The notes: generated from the sequence alone by a model not told the origin. Positions 32,659 through 42,176 are shown, counted from the stretch's first letter. The stretch is DNA of 46,002 nt from Acidobacteriota bacterium (GCA_004299485.1 SCQP01000015.1:1-46002); one strand, 5' to 3'. Made by a program: numbers and translations.

Positions 32659-35565
32659 GCCGGCGACCTCATCCAGATCGCACCACCGAATCGGCGCACG
32701 TTCCTCAAGACGCTGGGGGCGGCGGGCGCCGCAGCGTCGGTAACAGCGTGCGCGGTGCGGCCGCCAGAGCGGATTTTGCCGCTACTCGCGCCCGATCCGC
32801 GGGCGATTCCGGGCAAGCCGCAGATGTTCGCCTCCACCTGCCGCGAGTGCCCCGCGGGCTGCGGCATGGTGGTGCGGGTGAACACGGGGCGGCCCAGCAA
32901 GTGCGAGGGGAATCCGGATCATCCGGTGAACCGGGGCAAGCTCTGCCTGCGCGGACAGACGGCGGTGGAGGGCCTCTATAACCCCGACCGGTTCCGGCAG
33001 CCGATGCTGCGCGATGCGCACGGCCAACTGCGGCCCACCGATTGGCCAACCGCGCTCGCGCGCTTCGACGCGGAGTTGGCAAAGGTCCAAGCCGAAGGGC
33101 GTGGCGGCGATATCGTTTGGCTGGGACAGCTCGAAAGCGGCACGCTCGACGGCATCATCCGGGGGTGGCTGAAGCGGCAGGGGGCGCTGGGGCCGCTGTA
33201 CTACGAATACCTGTGCCCCGATGCGCTGCGCGCGGCAATGGCGATCAGTTACGGCAAGCCGGTGATTCCCCGCTACCACCTCGAGCGCGCGCGGTGTCTC
33301 GTCAGCTTTGGGGCGGAGTTTCTCGAGACCTGGCTCTCTAACGTCGAGTTTGCCGGCGATTTCGCCGCCATGCACAGCTTTGGGCATACGCCGACGCCGG
33401 CCCACTTCACCGCCGTGGGCCCGCGGCTGTCGCTCACCGCGGCCAATGCCGATCAGTGGTGGCCTGCCCAGCCGGGCAGCGAGCCGATCCTGGCGTGGGC
33501 GCTGGCGGGCGAAGTGGCGCGGCGGCTGGGCAAGCCGCTCCAGGGGCCGCAGGTGAGCCTGCCGGCGGCGGCGCATCAGAGCCGGGTCGATGCCGGGCTG
33601 ATTGCCGAGGCGGCGCTGCGGCTGGTCGATGCCCATCCGTCCTTGGTGCTGGGCACGGGCTATCAGACCGACAATCGCGGCGCAGTTTCCACCTGGCTGG
33701 CGGTGAACGCGCTCAACGACCTGTTGGGCAATACCGGAACTACGGTGATCCCCGACGAGCCGCACGCCCTGACCCTGTGCGCGACCCAGAAGCAGGTGCT
33801 CGATGTCTTCGCGCCCGGCAATAGGACGCGGCTGTTGCTGCTGCACCATGCCAACCCGGCCTTTCACCATCCGGTGATTCTTTCGGGGCTGTACCAGGTG
33901 CCTTTCAAGGTCAGCTTTGCGAGCTGGAGGGACGAGACCACGAAGTTCGCCGATCTGGTGCTGCCGGATCATCACTTTCTGGAAGCCTGGGGGGATTACG
34001 CTCCGCGCGGGGATGTGGCGGGGATGATCCAGCCGCAGCGGATTCCGCTGTATGAGACGCGGCAGACTGGCGACGTACTGCTGGGCGGCGAGGGCAAAAC
34101 GCACGCCGCGATCGAGGCGGCGTGGGCGGGGAAGCCGGGGGCGCTCACGTGGGATGCACGGCTGCGGAAGGGGGTTAGCGAGCCGGCGGCCGCGGCGGTC
34201 AGCTATCAGCCATCAGCCATCAGGCATCCGCCGGCGGGCGCAGAACTTGCCGCGAGGACAGAGTTTGACGGGACGGGCGAGTTCTATTTGGTTGTGTTTC
34301 CCAGCGTGCAGTTTTATGACGGGCGGCAGGCCAACCGCCAGTGGGCGCAGGAGATTGCCGAGCCCATGAGCAAGATCGCCTGGGACCCCTGGTGCGAGCT
34401 CCATCCCAAAACCGCCGCGCGCCTCGGGTTCAAGCCCAACGACGTCGTCCGCATCGTGTCGCCGCATGGAGCCGCGAATTTTTCGCTGTACGTCACCACC
34501 TGGATCCGCGAGGACTGCGTGGGCGTGATGCTGGGCCAGGGACACACCGACTTCGGCATGTTCGCCAATGGCGCGGGCGAATCGCCGCATCCGCTGCAAG
34601 GCGCGGATAGCACCGATGGCGTCTGGGCGCCGCAGACGGTGAAGGTCACGCTCGAGCACACCGGCCGGACGCGGGCGCTCGCCAACCTGCAGCCGGAGCG
34701 CAATCAGTTTGACAAAAACATTGCCCTGGCGGTGACGGTGGCCGAGGCCGAGAGCGCGGCGGCGCGGGAAACGGTGGGGCCCGACAGCTTTTACCACTTC
34801 CACCATCCCTACCTGAATCACCGCTGGGGCATGACGATTGATTTATCGAGCTGTATCGGCTGCAACGCCTGCCAGGCGGCCTGCTACGCCGAAAACAACA
34901 TCGCCGTCTGGGGACGCTCGGGCTGCCAGTCCCACCGGGAGATGACCTGGATCCGGGTGGAGCAGTATGAGGGCGAACAGGCGCACCCGGCGACGGAGAT
35001 CAATCCCGACATCCGCTTCATCCCCATGCCCTGTATGCAGTGCGGCAACGCGCCCTGCGAGTACGTCTGCCCGGTGTTTGCGGCGTACCACACCGATGAG
35101 GGGCTGAACGGCCAGGCCTACAACCGCTGCGTGGGCACGCGCTACTGCTCCAACAACTGCATTTACAAAGTCCGGCGCTTCAACTGGTTTACGCCTCAGT
35201 GGTCGGAGCCGCTGAACCAGCAGTTGAATCCCCTGGTGACGGTGCGGGCCAAAGGCGTAATGGAGAAGTGTACCTTCTGCGTGCAGCGCATTCAGTTGGT
35301 GGAGCTCGATGCGCGCACCAACCACACCGCCATCCGCGACGGTGATATTCAGACCGCCTGCCAGCAGACCTGCCCCACCAACGCCATCGTCTTCGGGGAC
35401 TTGCTCGACCCCGCCAGCCGGGTGTCGCAGCTGACGGCGCTCAACCGCAGCTACGGCATGTTCGCCGAGGAAAATACCTACCCCGCAGTCCATTACCAGA
35501 AGAAAACCAAATTCGTCCTCAACGCCCCCGGTGGCCAAAAGCCTTACGGGGACGGGCCCTCGTAA
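32656..35565 (+). CDS. actB: ACIII subunit ActB, molybdopterin-like/Fe-S fusion protein
   Basis: 969 residues. A twin-arginine-type signal (NRRTFLKTLGAAGAAAS) exports it. The N-terminal two thirds resemble molybdopterin oxidoreductases (STCRECPAGCGMVVRV ... CLRGQ), although ACIII ActB proteins are known to lack molybdenum. The C-terminal third is an iron-sulfur protein: CIGCNACQAACYAEN (about 732-746), CMQCGNAPCEYVCP (about 793), CVGTRYCSNNC (about 825) and CTFCVQR ... CQQTCPTNA (about 872-905). The ATG at 32656 is chosen because the signal follows directly; the longer frame runs through repeat B. At residues about 514-525 (SYQPSAIRHPP) the protein contains a heptamer-repeat insertion. Confidence 0.93.
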   Translation: MAGDLIQIAPPNRRTFLKTLGAAGAAASVTACAVRPPERILPLLAPDPRAIPGKPQMFASTCRECPAGCGMVVRVNTGRPSKCEGNPDHPVNRGKLCLRGQTAVEGLYNPDRFRQPMLRDAHGQLRPTDWPTALARFDAELAKVQAEGRGGDIVWLGQLESGTLDGIIRGWLKRQGALGPLYYEYLCPDALRAAMAISYGKPVIPRYHLERARCLVSFGAEFLETWLSNVEFAGDFAAMHSFGHTPTPAHFTAVGPRLSLTAANADQWWPAQPGSEPILAWALAGEVARRLGKPLQGPQVSLPAAAHQSRVDAGLIAEAALRLVDAHPSLVLGTGYQTDNRGAVSTWLAVNALNDLLGNTGTTVIPDEPHALTLCATQKQVLDVFAPGNRTRLLLLHHANPAFHHPVILSGLYQVPFKVSFASWRDETTKFADLVLPDHHFLEAWGDYAPRGDVAGMIQPQRIPLYETRQTGDVLLGGEGKTHAAIEAAWAGKPGALTWDARLRKGVSEPAAAAVSYQPSAIRHPPAGAELAARTEFDGTGEFYLVVFPSVQFYDGRQANRQWAQEIAEPMSKIAWDPWCELHPKTAARLGFKPNDVVRIVSPHGAANFSLYVTTWIREDCVGVMLGQGHTDFGMFANGAGESPHPLQGADSTDGVWAPQTVKVTLEHTGRTRALANLQPERNQFDKNIALAVTVAEAESAAARETVGPDSFYHFHHPYLNHRWGMTIDLSSCIGCNACQAACYAENNIAVWGRSGCQSHREMTWIRVEQYEGEQAHPATEINPDIRFIPMPCMQCGNAPCEYVCPVFAAYHTDEGLNGQAYNRCVGTRYCSNNCIYKVRRFNWFTPQWSEPLNQQLNPLVTVRAKGVMEKCTFCVQRIQLVELDARTNHTAIRDGDIQTACQQTCPTNAIVFGDLLDPASRVSQLTALNRSYGMFAEENTYPAVHYQKKTKFVLNAPGGQKPYGDGPS
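34204..34226 (+). repeat. Heptamer tandem repeat (YATCAGC) inside actB
   Basis: TATCAGC, CATCAGC, CATCAGG, then CA: three 7-bp units with CAG in phase, lying in the actB coding sequence. Because three heptamers make 21 bp, the reading frame is preserved and the units are read as SYQPSAIRHPP. Confidence 0.75.
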
Positions 35566-35570
35566 CTCCC

Positions 35571-36971
35571 ATGCTGACCTACGAAATCGAGCCGGCGAAA
35601 CACACTCTAGGCGAGGTCAGCCACACCATCCTGCGGCCGGTGCGGCACCCGCCCGGGCTGGGCTGGATGATCGGCACCGGCTTCTGCGGCCTGCTGGTGC
35701 TGATCGGTGGGGTGGCCTGGGGCTGGCAGATGTATCAGGGCATGGGGGTGAGCGGGCTGGCCTGGCCCGTGATGTGGGCCGTGTACATCACCTGCTTCGT
35801 CTTCTGGATCGGGATTGCGCACTCGGGCACGCTCATCAGTGCCATTTTGTATCTGTTCCGGGCGAAGTTCCGGCCCTCGTTCTCGCGCGCGTCGGAAGCG
35901 ATGACGATTTTCGCCATCGCCACCGCGGGCCTGTTTCCGATTCTCCATCTGGGACGGTCGTGGCGCTTTTACTGGGTCTTTCCCTACCCCAACAACCGCC
36001 ACGTCTGGGTGAATTTCCGCTCGCCCTTAGTCCTCGACATCTTCGCCATCTCCACCTACTTCACCGTTAGCCTGATTTTCTGGTACCTCGGCATGATTCC
36101 CGATTTTGCCGAGATCCGGGATCAGTCGATCGGCTGGCGGCGGACGATTTACGGGATTTTATCGCTGGGCTGGGTGGGGTCGCTGCGGCAGGTCAAGCCG
36201 TACCTGAAGCTCTACATTCTGCTGGCCGGGCTGGCGACGCCGCTGGTGTTGTCGGTGCACACCATGGTGTCGTGGGACTTCGCGCTGTCGCTGCTGCCGG
36301 GCTGGCATGAGGAGATCTTCCCCCCCTACTTCGTCGCCGGCGCCATCTTCAGCGGCCTGGCGATGGTGCTGACGCTCATCATTCCACTGCGGAGCTGGTT
36401 CCATCTCGAAGAGCACATCACCATCGACCACTGCGAGGCGCTGGCCAAGCTCATCATTCTGACCTCGAGCATCGTGGCCTTCTCCTACGCCAGCGAGTAC
36501 TTTGTGGCCTGGTACTCGGGCGACACCTACGAGAAGACCGCCTACTGGCTGCGGGCGTTCGGCCATTACTGGATTCCGTTCTGGATCATGAGCGTCTGCA
36601 ACGTGCTGTTCCCGCTGCTGTTTTTCTTCCGGCGGGTGCGGCGCAGCCTCGTGGGCCTGTTCCTCATCTCGATTCTGATCAACATCGGGATGTTTCTGGA
36701 GCGGCTGGTGTTGATCGTGACCACGCTGGCGTACAGCTTCGATCCCGGCTCGTGGGGCTTGTGGCATCTGCAATGGACCGAAGTCGCCATTGTGGCGGGC
36801 AGCTTCGGCTGGTTCCTGCTGCAGTTTTTGCTCTTCATTCAATTTGCGCCCTCGCTGCCGGTCGCCGAGGTCAAGCGCGATGTGATCGAAGGGCGGCGGA
36901 TGATCGAAGCCTTCAAGGGCGCGGGGCTGTGGCCCGAGACAGCCCAAGAGGAGGTGCTGCCCAGTGGCTGA
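35571..36971 (+). CDS. actC: ACIII subunit ActC, quinone-binding NrfD/PsrC-like membrane protein
   Basis: 466 residues with about ten membrane helices, the NrfD/PsrC fold. Landmarks: ILRPVRHPPGLGWMIGTG, FWIGIAHSGTLISAILYLFRAKFR (a conserved His for quinol/proton chemistry), LGRSWRFYWVFPYPN, and VLSVHTMVSWDFALSLLPGWHEEIFPPYFVAGAIFSG. ActC houses a quinol site and is proposed to couple to proton movement. It starts 5 nt after actB and overlaps actD by 8 nt. Confidence 0.94.
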   Translation: MLTYEIEPAKHTLGEVSHTILRPVRHPPGLGWMIGTGFCGLLVLIGGVAWGWQMYQGMGVSGLAWPVMWAVYITCFVFWIGIAHSGTLISAILYLFRAKFRPSFSRASEAMTIFAIATAGLFPILHLGRSWRFYWVFPYPNNRHVWVNFRSPLVLDIFAISTYFTVSLIFWYLGMIPDFAEIRDQSIGWRRTIYGILSLGWVGSLRQVKPYLKLYILLAGLATPLVLSVHTMVSWDFALSLLPGWHEEIFPPYFVAGAIFSGLAMVLTLIIPLRSWFHLEEHITIDHCEALAKLIILTSSIVAFSYASEYFVAWYSGDTYEKTAYWLRAFGHYWIPFWIMSVCNVLFPLLFFFRRVRRSLVGLFLISILINIGMFLERLVLIVTTLAYSFDPGSWGLWHLQWTEVAIVAGSFGWFLLQFLLFIQFAPSLPVAEVKRDVIEGRRMIEAFKGAGLWPETAQEEVLPSG

Positions 36972-37554
36972 TACGAGAACACTGCAACTGCCGTTCTGCG
37001 GCGTGGCGGGGTCGTTTGCTAACGAGCATCCCTGGCGGCGGGCACTGGCGCAGGCGCGCGACCAGGGCCTCGAGTTCGAGGCCTACTCGCCGTTTGCCGA
37101 CGAGGAGACGGTGCGCGAGCTGCGGCCGGGGGCGACCACTAGCGTCGTGCGGCTGTGGACGCTGCTGGGGGGCATCTTTGGCGGGGTCGTCGTCGCCTTC
37201 GCCATGGCGATCTGGATGTCGCGCAACTGGCCCTTGGTGGTGGGCGGCAAGCCGATTGTGAGCTGGCCGCCGTTCATCTGCATTTGCTTTGAAATGACGG
37301 TGCTGTACGCCGCCTTTGCATGCACGGGCGCGTGCTTCGTGAAGGGCCAGTTTCCGCACCTGACCCTGCCGGCCGCGTACCGACCCGAGTTCATGCACGA
37401 CCATTACGGTATTTTTCTGGCCTGCGCCCGCGAGGAGGCGGGGGAGTTGCGCAGCCGGCTCGAGCGCAGCGGAGCACAGAAAAGTTGGCTGGTCTTTAAC
37501 CCCGAACGCGGCCGCCTGGCCCTGCCCGTCGAATGGGGGGGAGCAGAAAAGTGA
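36964..37554 (+). CDS. actD: ACIII subunit ActD (DUF3341)
   Basis: 196 residues with a GTG start inside the actC end. N-terminal soluble part with FEAYSPFADEETVREL, two membrane helices (VRLWTLLGGIFGGVVVAFAMAIWMS; FICICFEMTVLYAAFACTGACF) and a C-terminal domain beginning HDHYGIFLAC. This is the DUF3341 ActD pattern, a structural membrane subunit without cofactors. The stop overlaps the actF GTG (GTGA). Confidence 0.92.
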   Translation: MADTRTLQLPFCGVAGSFANEHPWRRALAQARDQGLEFEAYSPFADEETVRELRPGATTSVVRLWTLLGGIFGGVVVAFAMAIWMSRNWPLVVGGKPIVSWPPFICICFEMTVLYAAFACTGACFVKGQFPHLTLPAAYRPEFMHDHYGIFLACAREEAGELRSRLERSGAQKSWLVFNPERGRLALPVEWGGAEK

Positions 37555-38774
37555 GCACCCAAACCTTCGTTGTACCGGCGCACATTGCCGAGCTGCGCGG
37601 CACGGCGCCGCGCCACATGTACGTCACGCTCTGGATCCTGCTGGGGATTGGAGTGCTCGCCTTCCTCTGGCTGCTGTTCACCAATCCACAGGCGCTGTGG
37701 CTGAGCTACCTGGGAGATTTCATCTTCTTTACCGGCATCGCGCAGGCGTGCGTGGTCTGGTCGGCGGTGACGCGGGGCTGCAATGCGCGCTGGGCGCGGC
37801 CGCTGCAGCGCATCGCCGAAGGCATGGCGGCGCCGCTCATCCTGAGCGCCGTGTTGTTCATTCCGCTGCTGTTCGAGCACAGGGTTCTGTATACGTGGTG
37901 GGACCATCCAGTGAAATTGCCCTGGCTGAACCACACCTGGCTGCTGACGCGCGACATCGGCATCTTCGTCTTTCTGGCGTGGCTGAGCTGGTACTTCTTC
38001 CTGGTCTCGACGCGGGCCGACCGGCGCAACGACTATGAGGCCCTCACCGCCAAGGGCAGCGCCGACGCCAAGCGGGCGCAGCGGCAGCTCAGCCGGCTCT
38101 GGGTGCTGCTGGCGTTCTGCTTCTGCTACCTGTACGGCGTGCTGGGCATGGACCTCAACGTCTCGCTCTACATCGGCTGGTACAACTACATCTACCCCTG
38201 GTTCTTCTTCATCTCGAGCTGGTACGCCGGCTGCGCCATGATGGAACTGCTGGCGGTGCTGTGGCGGCGGCGCTTCGGCCTGAAGGAGATCATCGACGCC
38301 GGCGTGCTCCACGACACCGGCCTGATCGCCTTCGCCTTCGCCATCTTCTGGGGCTATCAGTTCTGGGCGCAGTACATGGCGCTCTGGTACGCGAACCGCC
38401 AGGATGACATTCATATTCTGATCCGGCTGTCGCAGCAGCATCCCTGGGTGACGCTGTCGTGGGTGACGCTGACGCTGGCGTTTTTCCTGCCCTTCGGTTT
38501 CGGCCTGAGCCGCAGTTATAAGCGCCGGCCGGCGACGCTTGCCTATATCGCCTGCCTGTCGCTGGGCGGGATGTGGCTGCAGCAGAACCTGATGGTGGAT
38601 GTTTCGGTGTGGCAGCACGGCTTTCCACCGCTGATCAGCTCGGCGTTTTTGAGCTGCGGCTTCGCAGGTGCCTACGGCCTTTGCTACCTGTGGGCGATGA
38701 AGCGGGTACCGCTGTTCCCGGTGCGCGATCCCGTGATGCATGAGGCGCTCGTCTGGCATCCCGTGAGGCACTAA
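37551..38774 (+). CDS. actF: ACIII subunit ActF, second NrfD-like membrane subunit
   Basis: 407 residues with about ten membrane helices. It resembles ActC but is the shorter ActF type (FTGIAQACVVWSAVTRGCNARWARPLQRIAEG; GVLGMDLNVSLYIGWYNYIYPWFFFISSWYAGCAMM). The GTG at 37551 overlaps the actD stop and has a GGGGGGAG site about 8 nt upstream; an ATG 18 nt further upstream is possible but lies within that purine tract. The gene stands before actE, so the order is A-B-C-D-F-E rather than the more usual A-B-C-D-E-F. Confidence 0.9.
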   Translation: MSTQTFVVPAHIAELRGTAPRHMYVTLWILLGIGVLAFLWLLFTNPQALWLSYLGDFIFFTGIAQACVVWSAVTRGCNARWARPLQRIAEGMAAPLILSAVLFIPLLFEHRVLYTWWDHPVKLPWLNHTWLLTRDIGIFVFLAWLSWYFFLVSTRADRRNDYEALTAKGSADAKRAQRQLSRLWVLLAFCFCYLYGVLGMDLNVSLYIGWYNYIYPWFFFISSWYAGCAMMELLAVLWRRRFGLKEIIDAGVLHDTGLIAFAFAIFWGYQFWAQYMALWYANRQDDIHILIRLSQQHPWVTLSWVTLTLAFFLPFGFGLSRSYKRRPATLAYIACLSLGGMWLQQNLMVDVSVWQHGFPPLISSAFLSCGFAGAYGLCYLWAMKRVPLFPVRDPVMHEALVWHPVRH

Positions 38775-38777
38775 CCC

Positions 38778-39593
38778 ATGAACCCCCTGCGCCCATTTGA
38801 AGACGATCCCCAGGAGCAGCACCTGCGCCAGATTGGCTGGACCACGCTAGTGGCGCTGGCCATCGCCGCCGTGTTCGGGTGTTGGTGGCTCTACCAGGGA
38901 GTCGGCTTTTTTAAGGACGAGATGTCCTTCAACTACACCTATGGGCCGCGCAAGGCGCCGCGCATTCCACTGCCTGCCGGAACCGTGCCCCGCGACGGGA
39001 TGGGGTACGACAACGTGGACTTTGGCCTGCCGCCGCTGCGCGTGACCTACGCGCCCGCGCTGGGGGCGAAGCTGTATCACGACCAGTGCGAGTTCTGCCA
39101 TGCGGCCAGCGGCCGCGGCGATGCGCCCGCAGGCCTCGAGTACAACCCGGCGCCCCCGAATTTAAACCAGCTTGTTCCCCAGCGCACCAATGCCCAGCTT
39201 TTTGCGGCCATCAGCAACGGCATGGTCACCAATTCCGGCATGGCGACCACTCCCAGCCTGGGGCCGCGCTGGCATGAGTTCCGGCTCTATTTGAGCGAGG
39301 CGCAGCGCGATCAGCTTGTCGGCTATGTGCGCCAGCGCTATGGCTCCGGAATTCCGGAAGCGCCGTCGGCGACGACGATTCAGGAGCCGGCCTACCACAT
39401 CGTGGGCAATCCCCCGGCACGCCTGCGCGGCCAGGAGCAGGGCGCGTTTCCGTCGCGGCCGCGGATCGAGACGCCGGTGCCGAAGATCCCGAACGGGCCG
39501 TGGGTGGTGCTGCCGAACGGGCCGGTGAAGCCGAAGAACAAGAAGAAGGGGGCAGGGGCCAGAGGCCAGGGGGCAGGCGGAGGCGGACGATGA
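38778..39593 (+). CDS. actE: ACIII subunit ActE, monoheme cytochrome c
   Basis: 271 residues. N-terminal membrane anchor (about 20-42), then a cytochrome c domain with heme site CEFCH (104-108) and a distal Met in NGMVTNSGMATTP. A long Pro-rich region follows, with a very basic, glycine-rich tail (KKKGAGARGQGAGGGGR) encoded by a heptamer repeat. ActE with ActA forms the electron exit of ACIII. It starts 3 nt after actF; its stop overlaps the ccoN start (ATGA), tying ACIII and the oxidase into one transcript. Confidence 0.9.
   Translation: MNPLRPFEDDPQEQHLRQIGWTTLVALAIAAVFGCWWLYQGVGFFKDEMSFNYTYGPRKAPRIPLPAGTVPRDGMGYDNVDFGLPPLRVTYAPALGAKLYHDQCEFCHAASGRGDAPAGLEYNPAPPNLNQLVPQRTNAQLFAAISNGMVTNSGMATTPSLGPRWHEFRLYLSEAQRDQLVGYVRQRYGSGIPEAPSATTIQEPAYHIVGNPPARLRGQEQGAFPSRPRIETPVPKIPNGPWVVLPNGPVKPKNKKKGAGARGQGAGGGGR
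39549..39580 (+). repeat. G-rich heptamer tandem repeat at the actE 3' end
   Basis: CAG recurs exactly every seven bases at 39553, 39560, 39567 and 39574, giving units CAGGGGC, CAGAGGC, CAGGGGG and CAGGCGG. It encodes the GAGARGQGAGGGG tail of ActE and ends a few bases before the ccoN start codon. Confidence 0.75.
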
Positions 39594-41002
39594 ACAGGTT
39601 CAAATTTATAGACACCAGTCCGGGAGCCACGGCGCGGCGCTTCATTATGTCCGGCGCCTGGTGGTTTCTGACGGCAGTCGTGTATGGGCTGACGGCGGCG
39701 ACCGAACTGGTCTCGCCCGAGCTGGTGAAGACGCGCTATCTGTTGTTTCCCCGCATCCGGCCGATCCATGTGAACACCAACGTGTTCGGGTTCTTGTCGA
39801 TGCTGCTGATCGGGGCGATGCTGTACGCCCTCTGCCGCCTCTGCCGCACCGAACTCTACAGCGAGCGCCTGGGCAATTGGACCATGTGGCTCTGGAACTT
39901 GTCCGTGGTCCTGGGCATCTTCACCCTCGCCGCCGGCTACACGCAGTCACACGAATACGCCGAATATGTCTGGCCAATCGACCTGATCATTATGGCCTGC
40001 CTGCTGATGCTGACCTGGAACGTGCTGCAGACCCTGCGGCGGCGCAAACAGCATTTGATCTACGTCACCATGTGGTACCTGATCGGCGGCCTGGCGGCGA
40101 CCTGCATTGTCTATTTTCTCGGCAACGTGATGTGGAGGCCGAGCGGCGCGCTGTATGGCATGGTGGATGCGGAGTGGTCGTGGTTTTACGCGCACAACAT
40201 TTTCGGCACCTGGATCACGCCGCTGGCGCTGGGGCTGTGCTACTTCTGGATTCCGCGCGAGAGCGATCAGCCGCTCTACAGCCACACCCTCAGCCTGATC
40301 GGCTTCTGGCCCTACTTTGCTTTTTACCTGCAGGTGGGCACGCACCATCTGATTGAAGCGCCGGCGCCGGCCTGGCTGAAGTTTGTGGCCGAGATCAACA
40401 GCGTGGGCCTGCTCATTCCGGTCTTCGCCTTTCTGACCAACCAATGGATGACGTTGCGCGGCAAATGGTGGCGGATTCCCGACAGCGTGGTGCTGCGGTT
40501 CGTGTTTGCCGGAACGGTGTTCTACTTCTTCACCTCGGTGGAAGGGACACTGCTGTCGCTGCCATCGGTGCAGCGGATCACCCACTTCACCAACGTCGTG
40601 GTCGGCCACAGCCACCTCGGGCTGCTGGGTTTTGCGGGCTTCATCGCCTGCGGCGCCGGCTACGGCGCGCTGCGGGAGATGTACGGCGAGATTTGGAGCG
40701 AACGGCTGGCATCTCTGCAGTACTGGCTGATGCTCATTGGGATGGTGGGCTTCACGATTGTGCTCGACGACGCCGGCTTCATACAGGGCAACGCCTGGCG
40801 CAACGGCGAGGTGGTCTACCGGGTACTGCCGGAGATCATGAACGACTACATCATGCGCGCCATGCTGGGCTGCTTCATCGTCGTCGGCGCCGCCATTCAG
40901 CTCTATAACTACTGGCGCACGGTGCAACTGCACAAAGAGCGCAGCGCGCAGGAGCTGGCGCTGGCCAGCGACTACATCGAGCCCGCCATGGAGGCCCGTT
41001 AG
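39590..41002 (+). CDS. ccoN: cbb3-type cytochrome c oxidase catalytic subunit CcoN
   Basis: 470 residues with about twelve membrane helices. Metal ligands are in place: low-spin heme b His in RPIHVNTNVFGFLSM, a CuB His in WFYAHNIFG, the His pair THHLIEAPAPAW, and the heme b3/heme b histidines in GHSHLGLLGF. FYFFTSVEGTLLSLPSVQRITHFTN is the cbb3-specific helix before them. It reduces O2 to water with high affinity. The ATG at 39590 overlaps the actE stop; longer starts would lie in the actE repeat tail. Confidence 0.94.
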   Translation: MNRFKFIDTSPGATARRFIMSGAWWFLTAVVYGLTAATELVSPELVKTRYLLFPRIRPIHVNTNVFGFLSMLLIGAMLYALCRLCRTELYSERLGNWTMWLWNLSVVLGIFTLAAGYTQSHEYAEYVWPIDLIIMACLLMLTWNVLQTLRRRKQHLIYVTMWYLIGGLAATCIVYFLGNVMWRPSGALYGMVDAEWSWFYAHNIFGTWITPLALGLCYFWIPRESDQPLYSHTLSLIGFWPYFAFYLQVGTHHLIEAPAPAWLKFVAEINSVGLLIPVFAFLTNQWMTLRGKWWRIPDSVVLRFVFAGTVFYFFTSVEGTLLSLPSVQRITHFTNVVVGHSHLGLLGFAGFIACGAGYGALREMYGEIWSERLASLQYWLMLIGMVGFTIVLDDAGFIQGNAWRNGEVVYRVLPEIMNDYIMRAMLGCFIVVGAAIQLYNYWRTVQLHKERSAQELALASDYIEPAMEAR

Positions 41003-41004
41003 CA

Positions 41005-42069
41005 ATGGCGACGCCACGCACAGTTGCGCTGGGTATTGCCATTATCGCCACCTGCACGTCGTCGGTGGTGCTGTTTCTGCCGGCGATCACCGCACCCATC
41101 CACGGCAGCGCCACTTACCGGCCGCGCACCCCGCTCGAGAACGCAGGCCGCAGCCTCTATGTCGCCAACGGCTGTATCGGCTGCCACTCCCAATACATTC
41201 GGCCTAGCGACTGGACGTATACACATATGCGGGTTTCGCAGGCGGGCGATTACATCGAGGACAGCCCCCATCTGCTGGGCTCGGAGCGCACCGGTCCTGA
41301 CCTCGCGCAGGAGGGCGGCATGCACTCGGACGACTGGCATGTGGCGCATTTTACCGACCCGCGCTACACCCGGCCGGTTTCGATCATGCCCGATTTCGCC
41401 TTCTTGAACGATCAGCAGATGACCGAACTGATTGCCTTCATTCAGTCGCTGGGGGACAAGCTGGCCGATCAGCGCATGGCGCGGCAGCGCTACTGGAAGC
41501 AGAAACTCATCGCCGCCTACGCCAAGGGCGAAGACGACAACGTGCAGTACCTGAACGCGCACGTGCCGCCGCAATGGCGCGACATGCCCAATCCCTACCC
41601 ACCGACGCCGGAGGAGCTGGCGCGCGGAGAATTTGTGTATCAGCAGGAGTGTATCTACTGCCATGGCGAGGTGGGCGACGGCAACGGACCGGCGGCGCGC
41701 TACTTGCACCCGAAGCCCTTCAACTTCACGCTGCTGAAGCGGCAGCCCTGGTCGGGCGGCCTGCTCTATTACCAGATCATGAACGGGATTACGGGCAGCG
41801 CAATGCCCTTCTTTAAGGACGACCTGGAGTCGGCCAAGATCTGGGCGGTGTCGAATTACATTGCCGTCGAATTCATCGGCGAGCATATTGACTCGAACGC
41901 GGCCGACAGCGGCATTGACGCGGCGCTGGAGCCGGCGCGCAAGCCCGGCCTGACCATGCCGCCGTATGAAGGCCCGATTCCGCTGCCGACCGGGGTAACG
42001 ATCCAGAAGTTGTATCAGTGTTGCCCCCGCACCCAACCAAAGGAGCCGAAGACGCCGTGCTGCGGGTGA
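41005..42069 (+). CDS. ccoO: CcoO-CcoP-like fusion: diheme cytochrome c subunit of the cbb3 oxidase
   Basis: 354 residues. One N-terminal membrane helix, then a CcoO/FixO domain (RSLYVANGCIGCHSQYIRP, heme at 57-61, distal Met in VSIMPDFAFL). After a linker comes a second cytochrome c domain of CcoP type (GEFVYQQECIYCHGEVGDGNGPAA, heme at 216-220, Met in SAMPFF). Canonical cbb3 enzymes have separate CcoO and diheme CcoP; here two hemes sit in one chain. The C-terminus has paired cysteines (YQCCPRTQPKEPKTPCCG) of unknown role, possibly a metal-binding tail. It starts 2 nt after ccoN. Confidence 0.92.
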   Translation: MATPRTVALGIAIIATCTSSVVLFLPAITAPIHGSATYRPRTPLENAGRSLYVANGCIGCHSQYIRPSDWTYTHMRVSQAGDYIEDSPHLLGSERTGPDLAQEGGMHSDDWHVAHFTDPRYTRPVSIMPDFAFLNDQQMTELIAFIQSLGDKLADQRMARQRYWKQKLIAAYAKGEDDNVQYLNAHVPPQWRDMPNPYPPTPEELARGEFVYQQECIYCHGEVGDGNGPAARYLHPKPFNFTLLKRQPWSGGLLYYQIMNGITGSAMPFFKDDLESAKIWAVSNYIAVEFIGEHIDSNAADSGIDAALEPARKPGLTMPPYEGPIPLPTGVTIQKLYQCCPRTQPKEPKTPCCG

Positions 42070-42080
42070 GCAGGAGCTGT

Positions 42081-42172
42081 CAGTTTTCAGTTTTCAGTCA
42101 GGCGGTTGCGCCCTAAGGCGCACCCGGGGCGTCCAGAACAGAACTGAGAACTGAAAACTGAGAACTGAGAAC
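42081..42172 (+). repeat. Nested hairpin built from heptamer repeats between ccoO and ccoS
   Basis: Left arm CAGTTTTCAGTTTTCAGT (42081-42098) pairs along all 18 positions with 42143-42160, with one G-U. Right side consists of four heptamers (AACTGAG, AACTGAA, AACTGAG, AACTGAG) at 42142-42169. Inside the loop is another hairpin, TGCGCC-CTAA-GGCGCA (42107-42122). It fills the 107-bp gap before the next gene and stops just short of its ATG. Likely effects are an mRNA 3'-end barrier or partial terminator that lowers expression of the small downstream genes. Confidence 0.75.
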
Positions 42173-42176
42173 TTTC

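Noticed and set aside
42081-42172. Heptamer tracts as a CRISPR array
   Set aside because: Units are 7-8 bp with no spacers and no cas genes are present.
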